From: Prinsepia uniflora | Taxonomy: Eukaryota; Streptophyta; Magnoliopsida; Rosales; Rosaceae | Direction: 5' to 3' | Length of the DNA: 64,000 nt | Assembly (NCBI GenBank): GCA_032719365.1 | Contig: CM064868.1 | Location: 71,645,538-71,709,537 of the forward strand | Part shown: one piece after another, positions 1-10,479 of the stretch | Layout of the letters: each line of letters starts with the position of its first letter | Position numbering within the stretch: the first letter of the stretch is position 1 | Notes under the pieces: generated by a model | What the model saw: only the letters and a program-made list of their open reading frames with translations | Told to the model about the DNA's origin: nothing | The model's database searches: none | Program-made: the position numbers and the translations under genes

Positions 1-98
1 CAACGTCCGTCCGAACGCCTCCAACTAATCACCGATTAACTGCACTAATCCGTCATTAACAACTAATCTAATCCCAAGTTCTGGAACGGGTCGTTACA
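1..98 (-). mobile_element. LTR fragment entering from the left edge
   Basis: The segment ends in GGAACGGGTCGTTACA, the same terminus as the gypsy-type LTRs at 41825, 23032 and 61455, and carries their conserved run of CACTAATC/TAATCTAATCC motifs. Read on the minus strand it is the first 98 bases (TGTAACGACCC start) of an LTR whose remainder lies outside the window. Confidence 0.75.
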
Positions 99-2080
99 AT
101 TTATATATTTAAAATTGAAAAAAAAGGACAAACTTTTTTGAAAAATTGGAAAAAATGGTTAAAGAAAATATATATTCAGCAATTGTGAACAATAGGGGTC
201 TTACAAAACACACAACCAACTCACATAGCCAGCCTAATTAGAAGTTTAGGTAACGTACAATATATAAAGTATACAAACTAACAGTCACTTTCTTCCTCTA
301 GCGGGTCTGCAACTCGTGTTTTTCGACCCAACTCAAATTACTTCGTTTTACATCCAATTTTCACAAATTAATAGTCCATCTTCATCGGTTTGATCCTAGA
401 AAGGGATATGCGGGCTCAAATCAAGAACACTTTTCGATATTTTGGCCAATTTTGTTCACCTTCTTTAGGTATCGCTAGACGGATTTTTCGATATATCGAA
501 CGATATTTCGCCAATATTGACGATATTTTCATCCATACTTATATCATCATTACACCACTTCTTATACGATTGATAAAAGTGTCAATAAATCAATAATATT
601 AATGACGTACGAATTTTTTTTTTAAGAAAAAGTTAATTTTGATATTCTACAAATTAATTAATGTAATCTATATTTTTATTTTAATATTTCTTCTATAAAT
701 CAAACTTCCAAACTTGACATTTGTCTCCTAATTTACTTTATTTTATTTTAATTAAAAATTTCATAATAATTTAATAATCTAATAATAAACCATCACCACC
801 ACTGTTCTAAACGACACTAGGCGCTCTTAGAGTGGTGGGTCGGGGCCTAGTGCCTAGGAGAGAGCCTAGGCGGTTTTTTTAAGGTTAAAATATATATATA
901 TATATATAATACATAAATATATACTATATAATTTATTTTAAATACAATAAGAGATTAAATAAAAAATTAAAGACTTTTATTAAAAAAAATAAAAAATAAT
1001 GACTAAAGAAACCCAATTCTAAACAAACCCAATTCCAAAAAAAAACTCAAACCCTGTTTATAAATCCAAACCCAATGTTTTTACAAACACAAATCCAATA
1101 TTTTTGCAAACCCAAACCCAATCTGTTTTAAAAACCCAACCCAAACCATCACAACTTGAGAGAATAAATAATAATAATAATAATAATAATAGCTATAATA
1201 ATAATTCTAGAGATACCAAACAAACTCAATCTGCACTCACGCCCCTACCCCACTTTCCCCTTAATAACCACACATTATTATTTACTATTGTCTATGCATT
1301 TTTCTATTATATTACAACAAATAAGATGCAGTAAAATGTACATATATTTCAAGCAGCATTCTCACAAAAATTCAATAAAAAAATTCAAGCAACTTAGGAG
1401 TTAGGATTACCAAGATACTTTAATGGCGAATGCAGAGTACTCCTAATTATGACAATAGAAAGCGTGGTTTTTTAAGAAAAGAAAAAGAAATCTAAATATT
1501 TTATATAAACAAAAGAATTAAAAATAAAATATATTAAATTCAAAATGAAGAGAGATAAGTTTGGAAGTTTAATTCATGAAAAAATAAGAAAACATTAAAG
1601 TTAAAATTAGAGTATAGATAATAATTTGCAGGGTGGCAAAATCAACTTATTTTTTGAATTTAAGAGAAGTTTTAAATTAAGTTGAAATTATTTTCATTTG
1701 CTCGATATTTAATATAACGGTTGAAATATTCATCAAGTTAAAAGTATATCTTCACTAGTGCAACTCAAGAAGTTAAAAATACCTCACATATACGCTAGAC
1801 TGCTAGAGCCTGTAATGAGTCTAATTACTAGAAAAACTAAAAATAGGAAGGAAAAAAAATAACACATTAAACAAAAATTAGGCAGTGGTATTCACACTCA
1901 TATTTTCTGTTTGTACTCTTTCATATATTTACGTCTGTTGATTCTTTTTCGACTATTATTTTTTTCTTTCTTTTAATACATCAAAAAAAAAATAGAAAAA
2001 AAATATGACAATCATTTTCCTCGAAACTTTAAATTAACTTAAGATCCTCTAGGACTATCCTAGAAAGACATAGCCAAATA
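99..2080. other. AT-rich intergenic DNA with repeat scraps
   Basis: No gene is supported. About 430-545 is rich in CGATATTT/CGATATAT motifs, also found in the hAT-like element at 13746-15225. About 805-880 has CCTAGGCG-type palindromic words typical of a dispersed plant repeat. (TA)n lies near 892-908 and (AAT)n near 1165-1190. The region immediately left of 2080 is the presumed promoter of the gene at 2145. Confidence 0.5.
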
Positions 2081-2082
2081 AC

Positions 2083-2091
2083 CTATAAATA
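2083..2091 (+). promoter_or_regulatory. TATA box of the invertase-inhibitor-like gene
   Basis: CTATAAATA lies about 55 bases before the ATG at 2145, implying a short 5' leader of roughly 30 bases. A CCAAAT box sits just upstream at about 2073. Motif and position only. Confidence 0.6.
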
Positions 2092-2144
2092 CTCAAAATT
2101 CAGAAATATACACATATCTTAATTAATCTCCACCTTCTCGAAAA

Positions 2145-2687
2145 ATGAGAAGATCCACCTTCTTTTTCACATGCCTTCTCTTCTTCATCTTCACCCTATC
2201 TACCATAACCGCCAAAAACCTCATCTTCGATACCTGCAAACTAGCTGCACAACATGATCCTCTGATTCGCTACAAATTCTGCCTAACATCTCTCCAAGCG
2301 GCCCCCGGAAGCCACCGCGCCGATCTTCGCGAACTCGGCTCGATCTCCATCAAGTTACTCCAACACAACGTGACCAGCACCAGAAAACACATCAAACACC
2401 TTCTGAGGAACAAAAAGCTGGACAAGTTCGCGAGGGCCTGTTTGGAGGACTGCTCGGAGCTTTACTCCGAGGCGGTGGATACCGTCAAGCTTGCCCGCAA
2501 GAACTACAAGCTGAAGCAGTATGCGGATGCCAACGTTGAAGTGAGCTCCGTCCTTGACGCCTCCACTACATGTGAAGATGGCTTCAAGGAGAGAAAAGGG
2601 ACGGTTTCGCCGTTAACGAAGAGGAACGGCGAAACCAGGGAGTTGTCAGCTATTTCACTTTCAATCATCAATATGCAAGATGCTTAA
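2145..2687 (+). CDS. Putative cell-wall/vacuolar invertase inhibitor (PMEI-domain protein)
   Basis: Intronless ORF of 180 residues. Residues 1-23 form a hydrophobic signal peptide ending in ITA, so the product is probably secreted. Residues 27-175 fit the plant invertase/pectin methylesterase inhibitor fold (PF04043), a four-helix bundle that blocks invertase or pectin methylesterase in the wall or vacuole. The pattern is the family's: Cys31 and Cys46 as the first disulfide, then Cys103 and Cys143 as the second, with LEDCSELY around Cys103 and a CEDGF motif at 143-147. Cys99 is an extra cysteine. The CEDGFKE...VSP...AISL ending resembles the putative invertase inhibitor subgroup (plane-tree pollen Pla a 1 type) more than classical PMEIs, so invertase is the likelier target; sequence alone cannot settle this. 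Length is normal for the family, and a TATA box lies 55 bases upstream. Confidence 0.9.
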   Translation: MRRSTFFFTCLLFFIFTLSTITAKNLIFDTCKLAAQHDPLIRYKFCLTSLQAAPGSHRADLRELGSISIKLLQHNVTSTRKHIKHLLRNKKLDKFARACLEDCSELYSEAVDTVKLARKNYKLKQYADANVEVSSVLDASTTCEDGFKERKGTVSPLTKRNGETRELSAISLSIINMQDA

Positions 2688-3954
2688 TTCATTCACTTTT
2701 CATACCAACAGAAAATTAAATTCATGGATAATAATTTTATTTGTATATATATTTTGGAGTTATGTGAGTTCTACAATGCTTAGGTTTCATAATCATTCAT
2801 TGTGAGTCCGATTCGTGGGTTGTTCTGTTTCATTGTCTAGTTGTTATTTGCAAGGTTCTTTCTCAATTCCTCTAGCTGTAATTATCGTCGTATAATATAT
2901 ATATATAGGAAGTTGCTAATGGTGAGCTTAGAAGCTAACACCAAGAATGAGTAGCTTTTAACTCATCCTATTATATAAAATTATTTTAATGATAGACAAG
3001 TATTAATTAACTAAAAGTTGTGATGTTCTTATTATTGCATCTAATTTCAAATTTGCACTATTGTATCTGTATAATAAATCTGAACTATTGTATTCCTAAT
3101 CATCTTATCAAAATCAAAAGTATCAACTAAATTGAGAGTTTATATTGAAGATTTTAATTGTTAGCAATATCGTTGATTCATTTAATACATATAAATTACT
3201 AAATGGTCTCCAATTTTATTACTTATTTCCTCGATAATTTGAAATAATAAACGGTGATGTGTGATATGTGTATATAGAACGAAGAATTTCCTTAAAAATG
3301 AATTGCAAGTATTTTCTGAAAAACAAATGAGTAGAAATATAACAAAGTTAGTAAGGTTGCTAGAACGTGGTTGGAAGTTGAGATTTGGCTCAAATTGAAT
3401 GTAATCATCCTTTATGTGATGTTTGAGGTTTGGCTCTTGAACTTAGGGCGTATTTGGACGAAAAAATTTAAAATTATATAAAATTTATAAAATATCAGAA
3501 TTTAAATTGACGAAAAATTAATTTTTTTGAATTTGTGAAATTTCTTGTTTGGATAAAAAAATAAAATTTAAACATGTAATTTAATGTTTATACATAAATA
3601 ATAGTTATAGAGATGAAATTTTGAAAATGAAAACTTTATATAAAATTAAAACATGAAATTTGGAGCATCCAAATTCCAAGTTTTTATTCTTTTTTTAAAT
3701 TTCAAATTCATGTTTATGCATCCAAATAATAAAATTTGTGCATAGAAAATTTGAAATTCTAATTTTTTTTAAATAAATTTCATAGTTTTTTCCTTTACTT
3801 TCCCCCACTCCCATTCCCCCATTTATAATGAAAACGGCCATTTTTGTGACCTCTTATGTATAGATTGAAGGATATCATAGTTAGAATTTTGTTGCTAGAA
3901 TTAAGTATTTAATATCTTAAAGAAAATTATTGTAAAATTAATATGATGTATCGA
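2688..3954. other. Intergenic DNA with a possible degenerate MITE
   Basis: The 3' flank of the inhibitor gene comes first. About 3448-3770 has the look of a degenerate foldback element: GTATTTGGACGAAAA words on the left and TGCATCCAAATA words on the right, surrounding AT-rich DNA. I could not define exact ends or a target duplication. Confidence 0.35.
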
Positions 3955-4420
3955 TGTTAACCTTTTCTTCCTAATTTCTATCAATGAAATTTGCAGACGG
4001 TGGTCCAATTTCAATTATGTGCTACTCGTTGACACATGACTTCACAAGTGAAACAAGGAAAGCTGCTTTGAAAGCTGTTTTGAAAACTGTCCAATCGCTC
4101 AAAGTTAGTTGTTGAAGTAAATTAAGGTCTTGTTTTGAGAATCTAATAATAACGTATAATTAGGGGAAATTATTGTGAAATTAATATGGTGTATCAATGT
4201 TGACTTTTTTTCTTCTTCCTAATTTCTATCAATGAAATTTGCAAGTGGTGGTCCAATTTCAATTATGTGACGCTCATTGACACATGACTTCAGAAGTGAA
4301 GCAAGGAAAGCTGCTTTGAAAGCTGTTTTAAAAGTTGTCCAATCGCTCTAAGTCGGTTGTTGAAGTAAGTTAAGTTCTTTCTTTGAGAATATAATAATAA
4401 CGTATAATTAGAGAATTGAT
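3955..4420 (+). pseudogene. Tandemly duplicated exon-like gene fragment
   Basis: Two direct copies of about 220 bases (about 3965-4175 and 4205-4420) are similar over nearly their whole length. Copy 1 has a splice-acceptor-like TTTGCAG at about 3988-3994. An open stretch then encodes a peptide with a THDFTSETRKAALKAVLKT core and stops soon after. Copy 2 has lost the acceptor (GCAA) and has a premature stop, but keeps the RKAALKAVLK core. This looks like the last exon of some gene, captured and duplicated; I do not recognise the parent family. Confidence 0.45.
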
Positions 4421-6570
4421 TTTCATATTCCATTTTTCACTTATTACATTCTAATTTTAATTTTATTTTATATACTTTTAAAGAATAAATAGAATGAAGA
4501 AAGTAAAAAATATCGTATAAAAGGCAGCATTTGTAAGTAGTAGGGCACGTTAACAACGTATGTGAATGCGTACTAAGTGCGTATTGATGTGAGCTTCATA
4601 AATACATAGATGAGTTGGGCGAATCGTAACTAACAACCTAAAGGCCTAAGAGGTAATCCCCCCCATCACTCTAATTTGAAAAGATTATCAAGTTGGAATT
4701 TCCCGAATCTCATAATTTGTAGATTGCGTCGCGGATTACATGTTGGGTGTTGATGCGAGAATTCCACTTCATGCGTGGGCGTATTAATTGTTAGATGACA
4801 AAACAATACTCAATAAGTCAATAGGGGCCGAATAGGGGCCGAATAGGGTAATAGGCTATTAGCAGCTCAAGGCGTGAAACCTTTCGGAAGACAATGTCAC
4901 CAAGTTAACCCAACCCCATCACGACCAGGTTTGTGTTTCATTCTTGAAAGCTCTTCCTTCTTCTTTGATTACACACTAATCCAACTCATATACTCTAAAT
5001 CGTCATTTCAAAATTTCAGAATATTTAATCATTCATACGAATAAAAAATTAATAATTTTAATAAATAATACCATCTTAATAACCACTCGTTTAGTTTACA
5101 CATGGATAAACCAATCCATCTCAAATCTAGTTGATTTTTTTTTCCTTCACATCTTAAAATGATACTTTCTGAGATGGATGCTTCCAATTCTGATCACTGC
5201 ATAAAAAAAATTCCCTAAATAAAAGAACGCAAATATTTTCTTGACCAATCATCACTTTACATCTCAAGATTTGGAGATCAATTTCAAAATGGACTATTAG
5301 GTTTCATTTTCATTATTTACTGCATGTAGCTTTAATATCACATCCATTTACTCCATATGTCTATTTCAATCTATTAATCATCAATTAAATTAAAGGCATT
5401 TTTTATATTAACTAACTTTTTTTCACTCATTTTATTTTCATTAAGTGACTAATTATTTTAATTTAGCTACTCTTTCAAATTAGTGCATTTGAAAAACTAT
5501 AAAGTAAGCATGTCGTATTATTTTGACTATTTCAATCGGATAGACTAATATGTCCACTAAATAGACTAACTATTAGTCTGGTGTTTGATGCTCTACAGAA
5601 TTAAAATGCTGATTATATTATACTGACCGGATTATATTATAGTAGTTGGTAAGAAATATATATCATAAATATTAATTATATATTATTATTTATTATTTTA
5701 ATTTATTGTTGATATATTATTATTAATATTTTCTATTTAATCATTACTAATTATTAATTTTTTATTATTATTACGTATTTCAATATTACTAGTCATCTGA
5801 CTATTTAATACAGACAATTTTGAAAATACATGTTAGCAAGTTTGGACCACATAAAGACACTCGATGATTAGCTACAATGAAAAATAAAATGAGTAAGAAT
5901 TTGTAATAAATACCAAGAATACCCTTAATTTAATAAATGAATTAATAGTGAAATTGGCCAATGGAATAAATTAATAAGAAAATAATAAAATTGAAACCTA
6001 GTAATCCATTCTAATGTTGATCTTCGGCTGTAAAATGATATTTGTCCTATTTTCTTTATAGTTTAAACCTTTTTAGTGGCTGTATGAGTTTAAAAAGAAT
6101 AACAAAAACCAAAAGACGGACAAAATAAGGAGAAAAAAAATCGAGCACTATGATTTCCACCTCTATAATTACTTGCATGTTGCACCCTCTCAAAGGCCAG
6201 AAAGTAGGAAAGTCAAAACCGAAAATTGAAGCCATTCGGATGCTAATAAAATAGAGACTTTTCTCTCTTAAGGTCGAATGGTAGGCTAAGTAAATATACA
6301 CCAAAGTAGGCATATGCGAAGAATTTAGATTAACATAGAGTATTATAACAACGGTGCATGAAGTGTGTTTTTTGGAGTAACTTGGAGGGAGAGTTACCTT
6401 GGTCCATGTCTTAGACTTCAATGCTAAACAACATTATCGCCTTGCAAGTCTAACAAGTTATGCAAGTACTTTTTGAAGAGCTGAACGAATTAAGAAGACA
6501 AGCTTCCACAAGACCAGTTGCTCACAAGAATGAAAATTAAGTAGCAATTTACAGAAGCAAAAGATAATAG
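4421..6570. other. Intergenic DNA; MITE-related fragment near 5510-5830
   Basis: No gene seen. A short tandem of ATAGGGGCCGA lies near 4826-4850. About 5510-5830 (ATTTCAATCGGATAGACTAA, ACTAAATAGACTAACTA and an AT-rich core) resembles in inverse the right end of the Tourist-like MITE at 9983-10462, so it is probably an older relative. Confidence 0.4.
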
Positions 6571-6826
6571 GAGCAGATTGGATAACTCATCAAATTTAAT
6601 GTATCTAGAATGTAAAAATTGATATCTTTTCATTGTAAGGGATTAGAGTGCATATGCATAGAAAAAAATTTATCCAATCCAATATACTCAAAACAGTAAG
6701 ATTAGAAAAGGTTATTGTTCTTCTATGTCTAATCCTATTTAATCCTCTTGCAGTCAAAATATATTCGTTTTTATATTCAAGATACATTCAATTTGATGAG
6801 TTATCTAATCCAATCCAATCCTGCTC
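6571..6826. mobile_element. Foldback MITE with long imperfect inverted repeats
   Basis: The left arm from 6571 (GAGCAGATTGGATAACTCAT then CAAATTTAATGTATCTAGAA) is matched in reverse complement by the right arm ending at 6826, which has an extra GATTGGATTA repeat. Arms are about 50-60 bases. Short ORFs on both strands here follow from the inverted repeat and are not genes. No clear target duplication was found. Confidence 0.6.
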
Positions 6827-7622
6827 AACAAACGTGACCTAGATCTCATCAACAATAATAGAGTTTTTTATACAAATCTTACATAGACAGACACACAATT
6901 CAACTTTTACTATAAAGCACTTACATAATTAAGTTGTAGACTACCAAGTGCGCTTCTGTAATATTCAATGAATAAACAAACAGCACTTGCAGGGTTAGAG
7001 AGCGTTTCTTGGAATAGTAGTGTTTTCACCGAAACAAAAAACAAAATGTGACAGAACCTAGGTGTTTTTAGAAAATCAATTTGTACTTGAACTCAAAAGT
7101 TTTATGTAGAAACACACTCAAACATGTCCGTAATTGTTTCAATGAATCATGATTCACCTAAATATAAAAACAATTAGAAAAATAAAATCCCACAAGGGCA
7201 CAGCAGCAAATGAAGCAACGGCAATATAATATCATTAATAAAAAGTTGTCAAAGTTGTGATCAACTAAGTCCACAAGTATGGGGGTTTATAAACTAATAA
7301 TACCATTTGAACTCATTGAACTTACACATAGACAGACAACTCAACCAATCATGTAATGAAAAAAAATCATTTAAGACGTTGAGCGGGAACACAATCAATC
7401 CAGTAAATCAATTGGATGGAAGATGTCATTGTTTACAACCAAAGCATTGCAAAGACATTCAATAAAATTAAGTTTAGTTCCAGGAAGATTACTCTTTTTT
7501 CAGTCAGATACAAATTATTTTCAACCAACATGGTGAGCAAATTTCTACAAACATCACATGAGTGAATACAAAAACACATTTGAAGAGTTCATGTAAAGAA
7601 AAAAACCTTCTGCTAAAGAGGG
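6827..7622. other. Downstream flank of the mitochondrial ACP gene
   Basis: AT-rich DNA without a supported gene. The end nearest 7622 should contain the 3' UTR of the minus-strand ACP gene. Confidence 0.4.
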
Positions 7623-9236
7623 TTACCCAGCCAATGGATGGTTGTAGATGTACTCAATGGCCAGATTAGTTGAGTCAATCTTATCAGCTTCCTTGTCTGG
7701 AATCTCCAGCTTGAACTCTTCTTCAAGGGCCATCACAATCTCCACATTGTCCAAGCTATCCAAACCCAAATCCTTCTGGAAATGTACATCAGGAGTCACC
7801 TGAATATAGTTTCCAGAAAAACCAGAATTCCCGGTCAATTTCAGCCAAAACAAAATTGTAATGATTCATTGATGGAAAAATAAGGAGCTGGAACTCATGC
7901 CATTTAGCATTTGCACTTATCAGGTTTTCAACTCAGTGTATGAACGTACTAAAATAGAACCTGCAGGAAATGTGTTGGAGTCACCATGTGCGTATACAAT
8001 CTACAAACAGTGTAATATAAAACTGCCACAGCAGTCACCATGTGCGTACACAATCTACAAAGCCTCTCAATCATCACCCAATTGTCCCAAACAAAACAGT
8101 TTCCTTTAGATGTCAAAGGTCAAAGGCCTAATAGTACAGTAATCTCAACTAAGGACAAAAAAATGTAACAAACATGGTTGATCTATTTTCATTTCCAAGA
8201 AAATTTGCTGCACCAACTGTCTTAAGCAGTTCTAATGGCCCAAACTATGTTTTTTATCTTTGACTTTCCAAATGTGTTGGAGTTCATAGTTACAACAGTT
8301 TGCACTCCACCCAAAAGACTTGTAAGTTATCCTAACCTGCCCATGAAAAACCCAACAAGAATAGCGTCCAGATGCATTCATGAAGGATGAGAGACCATGA
8401 ATAATGTGCATTACAGGCTCTAAAAATCAATTACAATACTTTGTTTCTGCCTCTTGTTTTCCGACATCAGTTCAATATAGGATTAGTAGTGGGTATATGA
8501 ATTCTCTCTGCCGCCTAACCTTGCAGGACGATATGGCAGGGTGAAGTTTTACCTATGAATTCTTAAATTAAAAAGCAGAAATTACCCTCAAACATAAAAA
8601 AAACAATAGGGCATGATTAACTATTAGTATTTAGAGCCTGACAAAAGAAGCAAAGAATGAAGATCGCTATAATTCAGTACAACACTAACCAACATTTCTA
8701 CATTGTATTGATGCCAGGACATTGAGATCCGCAGAAAACAAAGAATAAGATAAATGCAAAAAACCAGTCGAAAAAAATCCAAAGTCTCAATTATCTCTCT
8801 TTTCGTTTGGCATTGTATAAAAATTGGAAACCCGTATCGAACTGAATAAGTTCATGAGGACAATTCAGCTCAAAAATTAACTACCCATCAAGTTATAAAT
8901 GAGCAAATCGAAGTAATATAACAACCGATTTGCCTATCATTCTGGCTTGCAAGAAATCCAAGCGAAAATAAACCAAAAATTGTGATTCTGATATAATTTT
9001 CTATTTCCCGCCTGCAGAGATAGGAAAAGGCATACCGTGGAAGGATCGACTTTGGGGAAGCTCTTGACAACAGAGAGGACTCTATCGGTGACCTCGCTTT
9101 TGGCGAGATGATCATCGTGCGATGACATCCACCGGAGAGAAGGTAGGCCCCATTTTGCTCCGGCTAGTGCTAGGGCCGGGTTTAGGGTTTGCACAGGAAC
9201 TCGCACGTGCCGCAGTACGGCTGCTCGCATCGCCAT
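7623..9236 (-). CDS. Mitochondrial acyl carrier protein, two exons
   Basis: Exon 1 is 9236-9036 (67 residues) and exon 2 is 7799-7623 (58 residues plus stop), joined in phase 0 across an intron with GT (GTATGC) and AG (TATTCAG) ends. The 125-residue product matches the usual length of plant mitochondrial ACPs. Residues 1 to about 37 are rich in Arg/Ala without acidic residues, as in a mitochondrial targeting peptide. The mature part starts near SSHDDHLAKSEVTDRV. Ser82 in the LGLDSLDNVE motif is the site that receives the 4'-phosphopantetheine arm, and acidic helix 2 (ALEEEFKLEIPDKEAD) follows. The family carries growing acyl chains in mitochondrial fatty acid synthesis (octanoate for lipoate) and serves as a complex I-associated subunit. 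The start at 9236 is the first ATG of the targeting peptide. The gene appears intact. Confidence 0.92.
7800..9035 (-). other. Intron of the mitochondrial ACP gene
   Basis: 1236-base intron starting GTATGC and ending TTCAG in gene orientation. It contains a short direct duplication (TCACCATGTGCGTA followed by ACAATCTACAAA) at 7981-8010 and 8036-8065. No other gene is seen inside. Confidence 0.85.
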
Positions 9237-9979
9237 TTCTCTCCCTGGCTCTCTTGCGGCAACTCTCTGTCAGTCTATTCGCTTGCTGTTGCGAAATGGC
9301 GCAGGGTTTGGGTCGTCAAATTTATTTACCTTAATCGGGCCGAGATAAATTTACCTTTAGAATTGGATCTTTCTTTACCTTCTTACCTTACTTGCCGTTG
9401 CAAAACGGAACGTGAAGACTAGGAAGTCTCTAAATTTTTTTGAATAATATTATGAGCATAACTGAAATCTCAAATTTTCTATTTCAATCTATAATGCATG
9501 ATGTAGCAATTTATATCATAATTTATTAATTTGTAAATTTATACTTTGAATATAATTATTTAATTTCTTTTAGAAAGAAAATTTAAAAAAAATATCCTAA
9601 TTAATCAAAAGCTTTGCAATAAATACCCCTCTGCCGTCACTGCCGTCACTACTCCCTCCGCCGTGGTTCCGCATTACCATAATTAGGTGGAGGCTCCATT
9701 TCAGCCCCAATTCCATCGCCTACAAATTCCTACCAATTAATTGGGTTTGGCCATGGTATTCTTGATTCATTTTTGAACTGGCCATCTATCTGATAATAAG
9801 GAAAATGCTGTCGTTCAAGAACAAAAAGAACAAGAAAATTGGAAAAGAACGTTGTTTGAGAGGAAGGGAAATTAGTATATAGTATCTTTTTCCGTGAATT
9901 TGATGCAAAAAAGCACAAAATGCCTACCGAGCAATTGGGTTTGTACATTACATGGTGTTCTTGGGAGACAATGGAATTG
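9237..9979. other. Promoter side of the ACP gene and intergenic DNA
   Basis: The first 150 bases are the upstream region of the minus-strand ACP gene. The rest is AT-rich with no supported gene. A short GC-rich patch near 9640-9720 has no recognisable product. Confidence 0.35.
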
Positions 9980-9982
9980 TTA

Positions 9983-10174
9983 GGCTCTGTTTGGTACTCC
10001 ATATAAATGATTAGATATGATAATGTAGTAAAAAATCAGTATTTGGTACCACTTGTTAATTAGCAGATGTATGAGTTAATATGATTAAGTATCTTTATAC
10101 GGTCCAGATATGTTAAAATAATACTCTCCAAGTTGTCCGTATTAAATAGTATAACTAACAATCTTGAAAAGTAC

Positions 10175-10209
<35 letters not shown>

Positions 10210-10462
10210 TAATAATAAATAAATAAATAATTTAATAAATAGAAATAATAATGTATCAATAATTAATTAAAATAATAATAATAATAATAATAATAATGTA
10301 CATAATTAATATTTTTGATAAAAATATTATCAACTACTGTAATAAAATCCTTATAATATAATATAGTCGACATTTCAATCCGGTTGAGCACCAAATGACG
10401 GACTAAATAGTCAGTCTATCCAACTGAAATAGTTAGTATAATACGGCGTACCAAATGAGGTC
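9983..10462. mobile_element. Tourist-like (PIF/Harbinger) MITE
   Basis: The 480-base element is flanked by TTA on both sides (9980-9982 and 10463-10465), the target duplication expected of PIF/Harbinger. Termini are imperfect inverted repeats: GGCTCTGTTTGGTAC on the left, and GACCTCATTTGGTACG reading in from the right. The interior is AT-rich with expanded (AAT)n near 10171-10300. Confidence 0.75.
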
Positions 10463-10479
10463 TTAGGGTTTATTGTAGA

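Noticed and set aside
295..350. A GCGGGTCTGCAACTCG word shared with LTR F (about 12030)
   Set aside because: Too short and degenerate to call an LTR fragment with confidence.
4590..4930. Possible organelle-derived insert, because the stretch is less AT-rich and unlike its surroundings
   Set aside because: I could not match it to any plastid or mitochondrial gene that I recognise.
6605..6842. Overlapping open frames on both strands
   Set aside because: They are produced by the long inverted repeats of the foldback element at 6571-6826.
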